Origin: Dinghuibacter silviterrae
GTDB taxonomy: Bacteria > Bacteroidota > Bacteroidia > Chitinophagales > Chitinophagaceae
Assembly: GCF_004366355.1 (NCBI RefSeq)
Contig: NZ_SODV01000001.1
Coordinates: 2,046,001 to 2,110,000, forward strand
Length of the DNA stretch: 64,000 nucleotides
Reading direction: 5' to 3'
Shown here piece by piece: positions 1-7,841 of the stretch (its first letter is position 1; each line of letters begins with the position of its first letter). The translations under genes and the position numbers were made by a program. Below the pieces are notes generated by a model that worked only from the letters and a program-made list of their open reading frames with translations, did not search any database and was not told the origin of the DNA.

Positions 1-221
1 CCATCGTGGAGTTCCGTTTGCTCGAACTCCTTGCCAAGCAACCCGGAAAGGTATTTTCCCGCAGCCAGATCATGGAGCGCATCAACGGGATGGATTATTT
101 CGCGGCGGAGCGCTCCGTCGATGTACAGGTAGCGGGGCTTCGCAAAAAAATGGGGCCTTATAAGGATGGGATCGAGACCGTGCGGTCGGTGGGATACCGG
201 CTCAACGAAAAGGCGCTGTGA
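1..221 (+). CDS. OmpR/PhoB-type response regulator, C-terminal end (5' partial)
   Basis: The reading frame is open from the window edge and ends at the TGA at 219-221, so only the DNA-binding domain is present. The visible part is a winged-helix effector domain: EFRLLELLAKQPGKVFSR matches the start of the Trans_reg_C fold, and RSVDVQVAGLRKKM fits the recognition helix region, followed by VRSVGYRL at the wing. Known family members are phosphorylated by a sensor kinase and bind direct repeats. It lies 128 bases upstream of phnG on the same strand, so control of the phosphonate genes is possible but inferred only from position. The receiver domain and any sensor kinase are outside the window. 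Confidence 0.85.
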   Translation, partial: IVEFRLLELLAKQPGKVFSRSQIMERINGMDYFAAERSVDVQVAGLRKKMGPYKDGIETVRSVGYRLNEKAL

Positions 222-325
222 GTCATTCATGTGCGTTCTGTTTGGGCTTTTCGCATACGCGGTGGCGTAATGAGGAACTAACAAATTCGCGCCCTCACCC
301 TAACGGCTGCCAAATATTTCGCGGC

Positions 326-333
326 TACTTTTA
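326..333 (+). promoter_or_regulatory. Weak -7-like box upstream of phnG
   Basis: The 128-base stretch from 222 to 349 has no gene. The best match in it to the Bacteroidota -7 box TAnnTTTG is TACTTTTA, seven of eight defined and free positions, 17 bases before the phnG ATG. No clear TTTG element sits at the expected distance upstream, so this is a weak call. No strong hairpin or Shine-Dalgarno site was seen in the stretch. Confidence 0.25.
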
Positions 334-349
334 CATCCAACAACCACCC

Positions 350-769
350 ATGCATACCCCCGACGAGATACTTTGTGCCTGCTCCCTGGATGCCCTGGAG
401 GCCTTTGTCCGGACGCTGGAACCCCTCTATACCGTGGTGATCGCCCGTTATCCCACCCTGGCCACGACGATGATTTGTGCAGAAGATTCCGTAGAAGGAC
501 AACCCTTTTACCTCGGCGAGGCGCTGGTCACCGAAACCGCCCTCGTCCTCGACGGACAAACCGGTTACGGCATCTGCTTAGGAGACGAACCTGTTCGAAG
601 CTATTGCATCGCCTTTATAGATGCCGCCCTGCTCCTCGGCGGCGACCGCGTCGCGCCCATTCAGGCATTTGTCGAGGTCCAGGGAGCGTTTTTAGAAGAA
701 GCGCGCCGGATCGAACACGCGCAAATACAGCGCACGAAGGTGGATTTCAAACTCATGGAACAGGACTGA
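350..769 (+). CDS. phnG: C-P lyase core subunit PhnG
   Basis: This 139-residue protein matches PhnG, usually about 150 residues, a subunit of the cytoplasmic PhnGHIJ core complex. With PhnI, PhnH and PhnL it helps form alpha-D-ribose 1-phosphonate 5-triphosphate from a nucleotide and the phosphonate. The C-terminal RTKVDFKLM resembles the conserved end of the family. The frame is open back to 218, but the extra 44 residues are unlike PhnG and the ATG at 350 gives the expected length, so I start there. No Shine-Dalgarno site is visible, which is normal in this phylum. It ends one base before phnH, the first step in an array of closely spaced genes. Confidence 0.88.
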   Translation: MHTPDEILCACSLDALEAFVRTLEPLYTVVIARYPTLATTMICAEDSVEGQPFYLGEALVTETALVLDGQTGYGICLGDEPVRSYCIAFIDAALLLGGDRVAPIQAFVEVQGAFLEEARRIEHAQIQRTKVDFKLMEQD

Positions 770-770
770 T

Positions 771-1442
771 ATGCACAAAGAGCTGATGTACGACAGCGTT
801 TTTGACGCCCAGGAACACTTCCGGATCTTATTGGATTGCATGGCCAGACCGGGTACGGTGCGCGTTCTGCCCATCGCCGGCCTGCACCCGCCTGAGGGGC
901 TGCATCCCGCAGCCGCCCTCGTGGGCTTCGCGCTTCTCAACGCCGACGTCTCGTTTTTCGCGTCGCCGCTTTGGCAGGACTACCTACGGGAGAATACCGA
1001 CGCCGTGGCGTCGGACGCGCCGGACGCGGACTTTCTTTTCGTCGGCGGTGCGCTTCTTGTCGACGGAGAGGCCGCTGCGCTTATTGCGCAGGCGCGCACG
1101 GGGACGCTGACGTATCCCGAAGGGGGAGCGACGGTCGTCGTTTGCGTGGAGCGGGTCGCGGTCTCGGTGGGTGCCGCCGCTGCGCCTGCGGCGGCACCGC
1201 ACCCGGCGGCCTCCACGATCCCTGCGGCCGACGCGGCCCCCACAGCGGCGCTCGTGTTGTCGCTCACTGGCCCCGGCATCGAACGGGTGAACGAACTGTC
1301 CGTCCTCGGCCTTACTGCCGAATTCCTGGAGACCCTGCGAGAGCAAAACCGTGAATTCCCGCTCGGGATCGACCTGATCCTGGCCGACGCCGGCGGCCGG
1401 ATCGCCGCGATACCCAGAAGCACCAAAGTTCAATGGGATTAA
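771..1442 (+). CDS. phnH: C-P lyase core subunit PhnH
   Basis: The N-terminus, with FDAQEHFRILLDCMARPGT, is typical of PhnH, a structural member of the PhnG2H2I2J2 core needed for phosphonate breakdown. The 223-residue length is slightly above the usual about 195. The excess is an Ala/Pro-rich stretch at roughly residues 133-158 (bases 1168-1245) placed between two conserved strands; it probably forms a flexible surface loop. The same kind of insert recurs in several other proteins of this window. The start is one base after the phnG stop, so translation is probably coupled. An 11-base gap separates it from phnI. Confidence 0.9.
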   Translation: MHKELMYDSVFDAQEHFRILLDCMARPGTVRVLPIAGLHPPEGLHPAAALVGFALLNADVSFFASPLWQDYLRENTDAVASDAPDADFLFVGGALLVDGEAAALIAQARTGTLTYPEGGATVVVCVERVAVSVGAAAAPAAAPHPAASTIPAADAAPTAALVLSLTGPGIERVNELSVLGLTAEFLETLREQNREFPLGIDLILADAGGRIAAIPRSTKVQWD

Positions 1443-1453
1443 ACTAAGATATT

Positions 1454-2635
1454 ATGGGATATGTAGCTGTAAAAGGGGGCACCGATGCCATCCGTCACGC
1501 GGAAGAGCTGGTGGAATTCTACAGGGTGCAGGCGCAAACGCCGCCCTTGTCCGTGCCCCAGATCATGACACAGCAAAGGCTGGGGGTCGACAAGGTCATG
1601 GGCGAAGGCGGCTTGTACGCCCCCGAATACGCCGCCATCGCCCTAAAACAAACCGAGGGTGATGTGTTCGAGGCTGCCTTTATGCTCCGGGCGTTTATCA
1701 CCACCATGGAAAGACGGTATTATTCCGAAACCGTCAATACCCGGGAAATGTTTGTCCGCCGGAAAATATCCGCCTCTTTCCGGGAGATCCCCGGCGGCCA
1801 GGTGCTGGGGCCCACCCGGGACTATAGCCAGCGGCTGCTCGATACCCGGATGGTGCACGAAACGGAGACCGACCTCCAGGCTTTCCTGAATACGTTCGCC
1901 GCCAGGATAGACAAGACCCGCCTGCCGGAAGTCCGTACGTACGACAAGGTGATCGACCTCCTCAAACGCGAAGGACTCCTCCAACCCGTAGGCAATGCCG
2001 AAGACCGGACGCTAAAGGATATTACCCGCGAGGCCATTACGTTCCCCGCGCCCCGTTCCGCGCGTCTCCAGATGTTGTCGCGGGCGGAAACGGGGGGCCT
2101 TATGGCGCTCGGTTATAGCAGCATGCGCGGCTTTGGCGCGACCCACCCCACCGTGGGCGAGCTCCGGTACGGCACGGTGCCCTTGCGCGTCAAAGACCCC
2201 TCGGGCCGCGTTCGCCACATCGGTCAGATCCCGCTCACCGAAGCCGAAATGGTCTCGACGATCAAGGTCTCCAAAAAGAAACAGGCCCCGTATTTCGCCA
2301 TCGGCTATGGCCTTTGCCTCGGCCAAAACGACACCAAGGCGATCTGCATGGGCATCCTGGACAGGGCCATGCGCAGCCCGGACACCTCCTCTCCCGCCAA
2401 CGACGCCGAATTTGTGCTGTATCATACCGAGGGCATCGAGTCGATGGGGTTTACGAACCATCTCAAGCTCCCGCACTACGTGACCTTCCAGGCGGGCCTC
2501 AGCAATTTGCGCCAGGCCATCGATAGGGCAAACGCCGAGGCTGCGGTGGCCGGCGGCGTCGCCGCCGCCGCGACGGCCGCGACCCCGAACGGCGCTCCCG
2601 CGCCGCACCTTGACCCCAAACCCGCACACGCATGA
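1454..2635 (+). CDS. phnI: C-P lyase core subunit PhnI
   Basis: The 393-residue product matches PhnI from the first residues (MGYVAVKGGTDAI). Family knowledge: PhnI displaces the nucleobase of ATP or GTP and, with PhnG, PhnH and PhnL, makes the ribose-phosphonate triphosphate. In the E. coli complex, two PhnI histidines in an HxxxxH spacing bind a zinc at the PhnI-PhnJ interface; here H336 and H341 (in NHLKLPHYV) keep that spacing. About 30 residues at the C-terminus (bases 2540-2632) are Ala-rich and unlike the family, which is usually nearer 355 residues. The stop overlaps the phnJ start by four bases (ATGA), which indicates coupled translation. Confidence 0.92.
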   Translation: MGYVAVKGGTDAIRHAEELVEFYRVQAQTPPLSVPQIMTQQRLGVDKVMGEGGLYAPEYAAIALKQTEGDVFEAAFMLRAFITTMERRYYSETVNTREMFVRRKISASFREIPGGQVLGPTRDYSQRLLDTRMVHETETDLQAFLNTFAARIDKTRLPEVRTYDKVIDLLKREGLLQPVGNAEDRTLKDITREAITFPAPRSARLQMLSRAETGGLMALGYSSMRGFGATHPTVGELRYGTVPLRVKDPSGRVRHIGQIPLTEAEMVSTIKVSKKKQAPYFAIGYGLCLGQNDTKAICMGILDRAMRSPDTSSPANDAEFVLYHTEGIESMGFTNHLKLPHYVTFQAGLSNLRQAIDRANAEAAVAGGVAAAATAATPNGAPAPHLDPKPAHA

Positions 2636-3516
2636 TCGAGAATACGAAATACGCCCGCCGCTATCACTTTGCGTTTATCGACGAGTCGACCAAAAAGGAG
2701 ATCCGTCGCAAGCTCCTGAAGGCGGTCGCCATTCCCGGCTACCAGGTACCCTACAGCTCCCCGGAAATGCCCATCGCGCGGGGCTGGGGCACGGGTGGAC
2801 TCCACGTCACGCTGGCGATCATCGGACGCGGCGACGTCTTTAAGATCATCGACCAGGGGAGCGACGCCAGCGTCAATGCGTGTAACCTCCGCGACTTTGT
2901 ACACCGGATGACCGACTGCAAGACGACCTACGATACAAAGGAGGCGACGTTGATACAGACGCGGCACCGGATCACGGAGGAGGAACTGACGGAGCAACAG
3001 ATCATGGTCTTCCAGGTGCCTCAGCCGGAGCCGCTCCGGGGGGTGGAACGGTACGAGTTTAAGACCCGCCAGATGCACGGGGAGGCGGACTACGCAAAGA
3101 TGTGGGTGTCTTTGTACGAGTCGATTGTGCGGCACGGGGACATTATGCTGGGTGCGGGCTACCCGGTCAAGGTGAACGGGCGGTACATCATGGCGCCCAG
3201 TCCGATCCCCCGCTGGGATGTGCCCAACCTCCACCAGGCGAAGACGCTGTATCTTTTTGGGGCGGGCCGCGAAAAGAGGTTGTATGCCGTTCCTCCTTTT
3301 ACGACGGTTGAACCCCTGGAGTTCGAGGACGTCAAGTTCCGGATCGAACAGTTCAAGGATGTTTATTGTTATAAGACGCACTATACAAGGGCGTTTCTGG
3401 ACGAGCTTTACCTGGACGACGGGTCGAGAGAGCATGTCATCAACGACAGTAATTTCCTGGACAAAATCGAACAAGGAATACCCATCACACCCTTTAGCAA
3501 CCCTTATATCTTATGA
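2632..3516 (+). CDS. phnJ: PhnJ-family protein lacking most Fe-S cysteines
   Basis: This 294-residue protein is clearly PhnJ: KAVAIPGYQVP, GWGTGG, QTRHRI, VKVNGRY, PSPIP and FGAGREKR are all present. PhnJ normally cleaves the C-P bond of ribose 1-phosphonate 5-phosphate with a 4Fe-4S cluster and S-adenosylmethionine; in E. coli the ligand motif is Cx2Cx21Cx5C, with the last cysteine also carrying a thiyl radical and Gly32 a glycyl radical. Here Gly36 and the zinc-site His112 are kept, but aligning on LDE and LDD leaves only C246; the next three positions read T249, I270 or N271, and L276. Other cysteines are only C84 and C96. The frame runs intact through this region. It overlaps phnI and phnK by four bases each. 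Whether it still cleaves C-P bonds is unknown. Confidence 0.9.
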   Translation: MIENTKYARRYHFAFIDESTKKEIRRKLLKAVAIPGYQVPYSSPEMPIARGWGTGGLHVTLAIIGRGDVFKIIDQGSDASVNACNLRDFVHRMTDCKTTYDTKEATLIQTRHRITEEELTEQQIMVFQVPQPEPLRGVERYEFKTRQMHGEADYAKMWVSLYESIVRHGDIMLGAGYPVKVNGRYIMAPSPIPRWDVPNLHQAKTLYLFGAGREKRLYAVPPFTTVEPLEFEDVKFRIEQFKDVYCYKTHYTRAFLDELYLDDGSREHVINDSNFLDKIEQGIPITPFSNPYIL

Positions 3517-4349
3517 ACGAGAACCATCCGCTGCTTAGGGTCAGGAACCTGACCAAGGTGTACGGGGAACCGGGTCCGGAAACCCTGGAACGGACCGGGC
3601 CGGAGGTCAATTCCAATATATGCCCCGACACGGATGCCATCGTGGCCTGTGCGGGGGTGAGCTTCGACCTGTACCCGGGCGAGGTGTTGGGGATCGTAGG
3701 AGAAAGCGGCTCCGGCAAAAGCACGGTGGTCCGTACGTTGTATTTCGACATCGAGGCCACGATGGGGGAGGCTTTGTTTCGGCCGTATGAAGGCGGTAAC
3801 ATCCTGGCCGCTTCCGGACAGCAAAAACGGCACATCCGCAACCACCTGATGGGGATGGTGTACCAGAATCCCCGGGACGGGCTCAACTTTCGTTTTTCCT
3901 CCGGTGGTAATATCGCGGAAAAGCTCATCATGGCGGAGCACATGCACGTGGGCCGCATCCGGGAAAGGGCGGCCTTTCTCCTGGAGAAGACCGAAGTCCC
4001 CGTGCAGCGCATGGACGATCCGCCCGCGTCCTTCAGCGGGGGGATGCAGCAACGCGTCCAGATTGCCAAAGCCATGGCGAACAATCCGCCCCTGCTTTTC
4101 CTGGATGAAGTGACGACGGGTCTGGACGTATCGGTCCAGGCAAAGGTGCTGGACCTGATCCGCGAACTGCAGCAGGAGCTGGGGATTGCGATGATCGTCG
4201 TCTCTCACGACCTTTCGGTGATCCGCATGCTCACCGACCGGACGCTGGTCATGAAAAACGGCCGGGTCGTGGAGAGCGGTCTGACCGACCAGGTCCTCCA
4301 GGATCCCCAGCACGCCTATTCCCAACTTTTAGTCAGCTCCCTGTTATGA
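3513..4349 (+). CDS. phnK: C-P lyase ABC-type ATPase PhnK
   Basis: A 278-residue ABC ATPase with Walker A GESGSGKST, Q-loop region MVYQNPRDGLN, signature FSGGMQQRVQIA, Walker B LLFLDEVTTGLD and the switch histidine in IVVSHDLS. It is the PhnK type, which docks on the PhnJ subunits of the core complex and, with PhnL, is thought to use ATP to open it, rather than being a transporter component. An insert with a cysteine lies before the first strand-loop-helix. It overlaps phnJ (3513-3516) and phnL (4346-4349) by ATGA. The importer ATPase is the separate PhnC gene downstream. Confidence 0.9.
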   Translation: MNENHPLLRVRNLTKVYGEPGPETLERTGPEVNSNICPDTDAIVACAGVSFDLYPGEVLGIVGESGSGKSTVVRTLYFDIEATMGEALFRPYEGGNILAASGQQKRHIRNHLMGMVYQNPRDGLNFRFSSGGNIAEKLIMAEHMHVGRIRERAAFLLEKTEVPVQRMDDPPASFSGGMQQRVQIAKAMANNPPLLFLDEVTTGLDVSVQAKVLDLIRELQQELGIAMIVVSHDLSVIRMLTDRTLVMKNGRVVESGLTDQVLQDPQHAYSQLLVSSLL

Positions 4350-5059
4350 ACGTTATCGAAGTCAACGCCCTTTACAAATCCTTTGTGCTCCACATCCTGG
4401 GAGGGAAGGAGATCACAGCCCTCAGCGATATTCATTTTACGGTGGCGGAAGGGGAGATCGTCGGTCTGACGGGCAAGTCGGGCTCGGGCAAGTCCAGCCT
4501 GATGAAGTGCCTGTACCGCACCTACCTGGCCACCTCCGGGGAGATCCGGTATGCCGCCCGGGGTGGGTGGATCGACCTTGTCCGTGCCAGCGACCACACG
4601 ATGATCGGGCTTCGCCGTTCCGAGATCCGGTATTGCGCGCAGTTTCTAAGCGTCATCCCCCGGGTCTCCGCGCTCGACGTCGTCGCGGAACCGCTGTACG
4701 GTGTCCTCCGCGACCGGTCCGCCGCCCGCGAGCGGGCCATGGCGCTCCTGGAGCGGCTGGGTTTGCCCCAGGGTCTTTGGGATGCTTACCCCGTCACCTT
4801 TAGCGGGGGAGAACAACAACGCATCAACGTGGCCCGTGCGGTGATCGCCCAGCCGCGTCTCCTGCTCATCGACGAGCCCACAGCCTCACTGGACGCCCGG
4901 ACAAAGGACACCGTCGTTGACCTGATCCGCGAGCTCAAACACGAAGGGGCATCGGTGTTGTGCATCTCCCACGATGAATACACGTTGGAAAAATTGGTAG
5001 ACAGGAGGCTCCACCTCCATGCCGGCCATCTGGCCGGACCATCGGTACACGTATTATAG
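4346..5059 (+). CDS. phnL: C-P lyase ABC-type ATPase PhnL
   Basis: The 237-residue product is an ABC ATPase of PhnL type, with Walker A GKSGSGKSS, signature FSGGEQQRINVAR, Walker B LLLIDEPTASLD and switch histidine in CISHDE. PhnL is needed together with PhnG, PhnH and PhnI to form the ribose-phosphonate triphosphate, and in structural work it binds on top of PhnK as a dual ATPase. The start overlaps the phnK stop by four bases. A 33-base gap follows before phnM, the largest break so far in the array, without a clear promoter or terminator. Confidence 0.9.
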   Translation: MNVIEVNALYKSFVLHILGGKEITALSDIHFTVAEGEIVGLTGKSGSGKSSLMKCLYRTYLATSGEIRYAARGGWIDLVRASDHTMIGLRRSEIRYCAQFLSVIPRVSALDVVAEPLYGVLRDRSAARERAMALLERLGLPQGLWDAYPVTFSGGEQQRINVARAVIAQPRLLLIDEPTASLDARTKDTVVDLIRELKHEGASVLCISHDEYTLEKLVDRRLHLHAGHLAGPSVHVL

Positions 5060-5092
5060 AGCGCCCACGGCGCAGCAATGCAATAGAACGAC

Positions 5093-6358
5093 ATGAATAA
5101 CTGGTTAATCACACACGCACAAATCGTAACCCCCGAAGGGGTGATTCCGGACGGCTTCGTCCGTATATGGGGAGGCGTCATCGCCGAGATCGGGGCCATG
5201 GAGGCCTTCCGCCACGCCGGGGCAGCGGGCCCCGCGGCGGGCGCGCCCGGCGATCCGGCCGCGACGAATGGGCTCGCGGACACGACGGCGGTGGGCGCCG
5301 TTGGCGCACCTGCCGAATGGCACGCCCACGGCGCCATCCTCATGCCCGGCATCATCGACATCCATACGGACGCGATGGACCTGGAGATCGTCCCCCGCCC
5401 GGGCGCCGACATCCCGGTGGTGGTGGCTTTCCGGGAGCTGGAACGGAAGATGGCGGCCTGCGGGATCACGACGGTTCTTCACTCCATGCACCTGGGCTAT
5501 GAAGTGGCGGAGAAACAGTCCCGGAGCGGCTTTAGCCGGGCGACGGTCTTCCGGGAGGTGATAAGGGCGGCGGCGGGGCCGACGCTCCTGAACAATAAAA
5601 TTCATTTGCGTTTCGAGCTCTCCGGGGTGGAGGCGTATGACGACTGCCTGACCTTGCTGGACGAAGGAAGCATATCGCTGCTCTCGGTGATGGACCATAC
5701 GCCGGGCCAGGGGCAGTTTAGCAAAAAACACTTCCGGGAGGCGATGCTTTCGCAGGGTAAGACGGAAGCGCAACTGGAAGAGGAATTCAGGGAGCGCACG
5801 GAGCGGCCGCGCATAGAGGGGGAACGGCTGGCGGCGATGATCGGCCGGGCGGTGGACCGGGGTATCCCGGTGGCGTCTCACGACGACGACAGCCCGGAGA
5901 AGGTGGATGCCATGGTGGCGCTGGGGGTGACCATCAGCGAATTTCCGATCAATATGGAAACGGCCCGGCACGCAACGCGGAAGGGCTTGCACGTGGCGGG
6001 CGGTGCTTCGAACATCCTCCGGGGTGGGTCTTTGTCGGGTAACCTGAATATGGCCGAGGCGGTGCAGGAAAAAGCGGTGGCCATTCTCTGTTCGGATTAT
6101 TACCCGGCGTCCATTCTTCATTCGGTGTTCCTGCTGCATCACCGGAGAGGGATGCCCTTGCACGAGGCGGTGAACCTGGCTACGCTGCACCCGGCGAGGG
6201 CGGTGCGGCTGGAGAGAGAAACGGGGAGCGTGGCAGTGGGCAAACGGGCGGACCTCCTCCTGGTCCGGCTTCAGGAGCAAATACCGATGGTCACGCATAC
6301 GATGGTCGGGGGCACGGTGGTGCTGGCGACGGCATATAAACAAAACGGCGATGAGTAA
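5093..6358 (+). CDS. phnM: PhnM, ribose-phosphonate triphosphate diphosphatase
   Basis: PhnM is an amidohydrolase-fold enzyme that removes pyrophosphate from alpha-D-ribose 1-phosphonate 5-triphosphate to give the PhnJ substrate. Family motifs are all present: H91-T92-D93 (IIDIHTD), MDHTPGQGQF at 200-209, SHDDD starting at S262, RGGSLSGN and CSDYYPAS. The 421 residues exceed the usual about 380 because of an Ala/Gly-rich insert at roughly residues 41-78 (bases 5205-5332) before the metal-binding strand. It overlaps the following 2H-phosphoesterase gene by eight bases. A second, more diverged PhnM paralog lies at 11157-12344. Confidence 0.9.
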   Translation: MNNWLITHAQIVTPEGVIPDGFVRIWGGVIAEIGAMEAFRHAGAAGPAAGAPGDPAATNGLADTTAVGAVGAPAEWHAHGAILMPGIIDIHTDAMDLEIVPRPGADIPVVVAFRELERKMAACGITTVLHSMHLGYEVAEKQSRSGFSRATVFREVIRAAAGPTLLNNKIHLRFELSGVEAYDDCLTLLDEGSISLLSVMDHTPGQGQFSKKHFREAMLSQGKTEAQLEEEFRERTERPRIEGERLAAMIGRAVDRGIPVASHDDDSPEKVDAMVALGVTISEFPINMETARHATRKGLHVAGGASNILRGGSLSGNLNMAEAVQEKAVAILCSDYYPASILHSVFLLHHRRGMPLHEAVNLATLHPARAVRLERETGSVAVGKRADLLLVRLQEQIPMVTHTMVGGTVVLATAYKQNGDE

Positions 6359-7202
6359 CGATCTTTCCTTTGACGAATATACGGCCCGCCAGTACCGGGA
6401 ACTGGAACCGGAGCACCTGCTGACCCGGGCCCTGACGCTCCAGCCTTCGGGACACTACCGCCGGAACGGGCGTGGCTGGGTGTCGCTGCCGTACCCGGGT
6501 TTTGCGGTGGTCTCGATGGTAGACAGGGAACCCCTGAACCAGGACCTCCCGGGTATCCTGGAGTCGGTGCAGGCGGCCCTTTGGGAGCACTGCCCGTGGG
6601 GGGAATCGTTGTACTTTCTGCCCGCGTCGAGCTTTCACCAGACGATCGCGAACACGCTGTCGGAGGACCGGTTTATCGAGCACATCGCCCGCCCGGGGTT
6701 GGAGGGGGCGTATCCGCAGCGCGTGGCCGAGGCCTTCGCGCGGATCCCGCGGTTCGCAGGCGCCGCGGTGGCAGCAGCCACCGCCGAAGACGCCCCGGGG
6801 CCGCGGGCCGCGAAGGCGGAGCCGGAGCCAGGCGCCCCCATCCGCATGCCGCTGGCGGGCCTCTCCATCTTCGGCACCGCCCTCGGCGTCCTTGGTGTCT
6901 TCGAAGAAGAGGAATCCTACCAAAGAATTCTCCACTTCAGGGAACACTTTTACAAAGACCCGGCCGTAAGGGCATTCGACGTCCGGCGCACCCGCCCTTT
7001 TATCGGGCACGTCACGCTGGCGTACGTGGAAACAGACTTAACGACGATGCAGCGGGAGGAACTGGGGGCGGCGGTGCACAGCCTGAACCAGGCGATGTTC
7101 GCGGCGAGGCCGGTATTCCACCTCGCTCCGGCGGAACTCCGGCGATACGAAAACCTGTCGGCGTTCGAGAGACGACCCACTTTTCCTCAATATATTCTTT
7201 AA
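6351..7202 (+). CDS. 2H phosphoesterase-superfamily protein of the phn operon
   Basis: Two H-x-T motifs, H96-Q-T98 and H220-V-T222, each at the end of a hydrophobic strand and separated by about 120 residues, are the hallmark of the 2H phosphoesterase fold. Members hydrolyse cyclic phosphates such as 2',3'-cyclic nucleotides and ADP-ribose 1'',2''-cyclic phosphate. The N-terminal GWVSLPYPGFAVVSM strand looks closest to DUF1868-type members; the phn-associated DUF1045 family is an alternative. Because the C-P lyase pathway yields 5-phosphoribosyl 1,2-cyclic phosphate and no PhnP is present here, opening that ring is an attractive but unproven role. An Ala/Pro-rich insert (bases about 6755-6845) separates the two lobes. 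The start overlaps phnM and the stop is three bases before the next gene. Confidence 0.75.
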   Translation: MSNDLSFDEYTARQYRELEPEHLLTRALTLQPSGHYRRNGRGWVSLPYPGFAVVSMVDREPLNQDLPGILESVQAALWEHCPWGESLYFLPASSFHQTIANTLSEDRFIEHIARPGLEGAYPQRVAEAFARIPRFAGAAVAAATAEDAPGPRAAKAEPEPGAPIRMPLAGLSIFGTALGVLGVFEEEESYQRILHFREHFYKDPAVRAFDVRRTRPFIGHVTLAYVETDLTTMQREELGAAVHSLNQAMFAARPVFHLAPAELRRYENLSAFERRPTFPQYIL

Positions 7203-7205
7203 GCC

Positions 7206-7841
7206 ATGCCACACATTGACCGTTTTCCCGAGCCGGACAAAAAGCTGGGGGAGGAACCGAGGATACATCCGACATGCGTCGTCCGGAACAGCAGCGTGGG
7301 CGCGTGGACGGACTTAGGCGCGCACACCTCTCTGGTGGACTCGTCTTTTGGAGATTACAGCTATACGGCGGGGGACGTGCAGATCATCTATTCGGACATC
7401 GGAAAGTATTGCTCGATTGCCAGCCATGTGCGCATCAACCCGGGGAACCATCCGCAGTGGCGGGTGACGCAACACCATTTGACGTACCGGCGCCGGCAGT
7501 ATGGCTTGGGGGAAAAGGATGACGAGGCATTTTTCCAGTGGCGGAAGGACCATGCCTGTAGCATCGGACATGACGTCTGGATCGGGCACGGGGCGGTGAT
7601 CATGCCGGGGGTGACCATCGGGACGGGCGCGATCGTGGGTTCGGGAGCGGTGGTGACGAAGGATATTGGCCCTTACCAGGTCGCGGTGGGGGTGAGCGCA
7701 AAGGTCATAAAGCAGCGCTTCCCGGACCCGATCGTCGAACGTCTGCTGGAGAGTCATTGGTGGGAATGGGACAGGGCAACGCTGGAGGAACGCTTTGAGG
7801 ATTTGCTGGACCTGGAAACCTTTTTAAAAAAATACGTATGA
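7206..7841 (+). CDS. Hexapeptide-repeat acyltransferase, phosphonate-operon type
   Basis: The 211-residue protein has left-handed beta-helix hexapeptide repeats (for example IYSDIGKYCSIAS and VWIGHGAVIMPGVTIGTGAIV) with the conserved active-site-like H in NPGNH, and it resembles the transferase family repeatedly found inside phn operons (TIGR03308 type). Such proteins acetylate or otherwise acylate hydroxyl or amino groups; no acceptor is established for this family, though an aminoalkylphosphonate would be plausible by analogy with PhnO. It is packed between the 2H gene (three-base gap) and phnD (four-base overlap), so it is expected to be made with the pathway. The C-terminal HWWEWDRATLEERFEDLL helix caps the repeat domain. 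Confidence 0.82.
   Translation: MPHIDRFPEPDKKLGEEPRIHPTCVVRNSSVGAWTDLGAHTSLVDSSFGDYSYTAGDVQIIYSDIGKYCSIASHVRINPGNHPQWRVTQHHLTYRRRQYGLGEKDDEAFFQWRKDHACSIGHDVWIGHGAVIMPGVTIGTGAIVGSGAVVTKDIGPYQVAVGVSAKVIKQRFPDPIVERLLESHWWEWDRATLEERFEDLLDLETFLKKYV

Noticed and set aside
218-349. N-terminal extension of phnG by 44 residues
   Set aside because: The extra residues are unlike PhnG and begin within the stop region of the response regulator; the ATG at 350 gives family length.
3218-3538. A frameshift in phnJ that would hide the missing cysteines
   Set aside because: The other frame over this region has no cysteine, and the phnJ frame runs on through conserved LDE and LDD blocks to a stop that overlaps phnK by ATGA as expected.
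5105-6343. 412-codon open frame opposite phnM
   Set aside because: His/Arg-rich shadow of the phnM codons; phnM itself has full family motifs.
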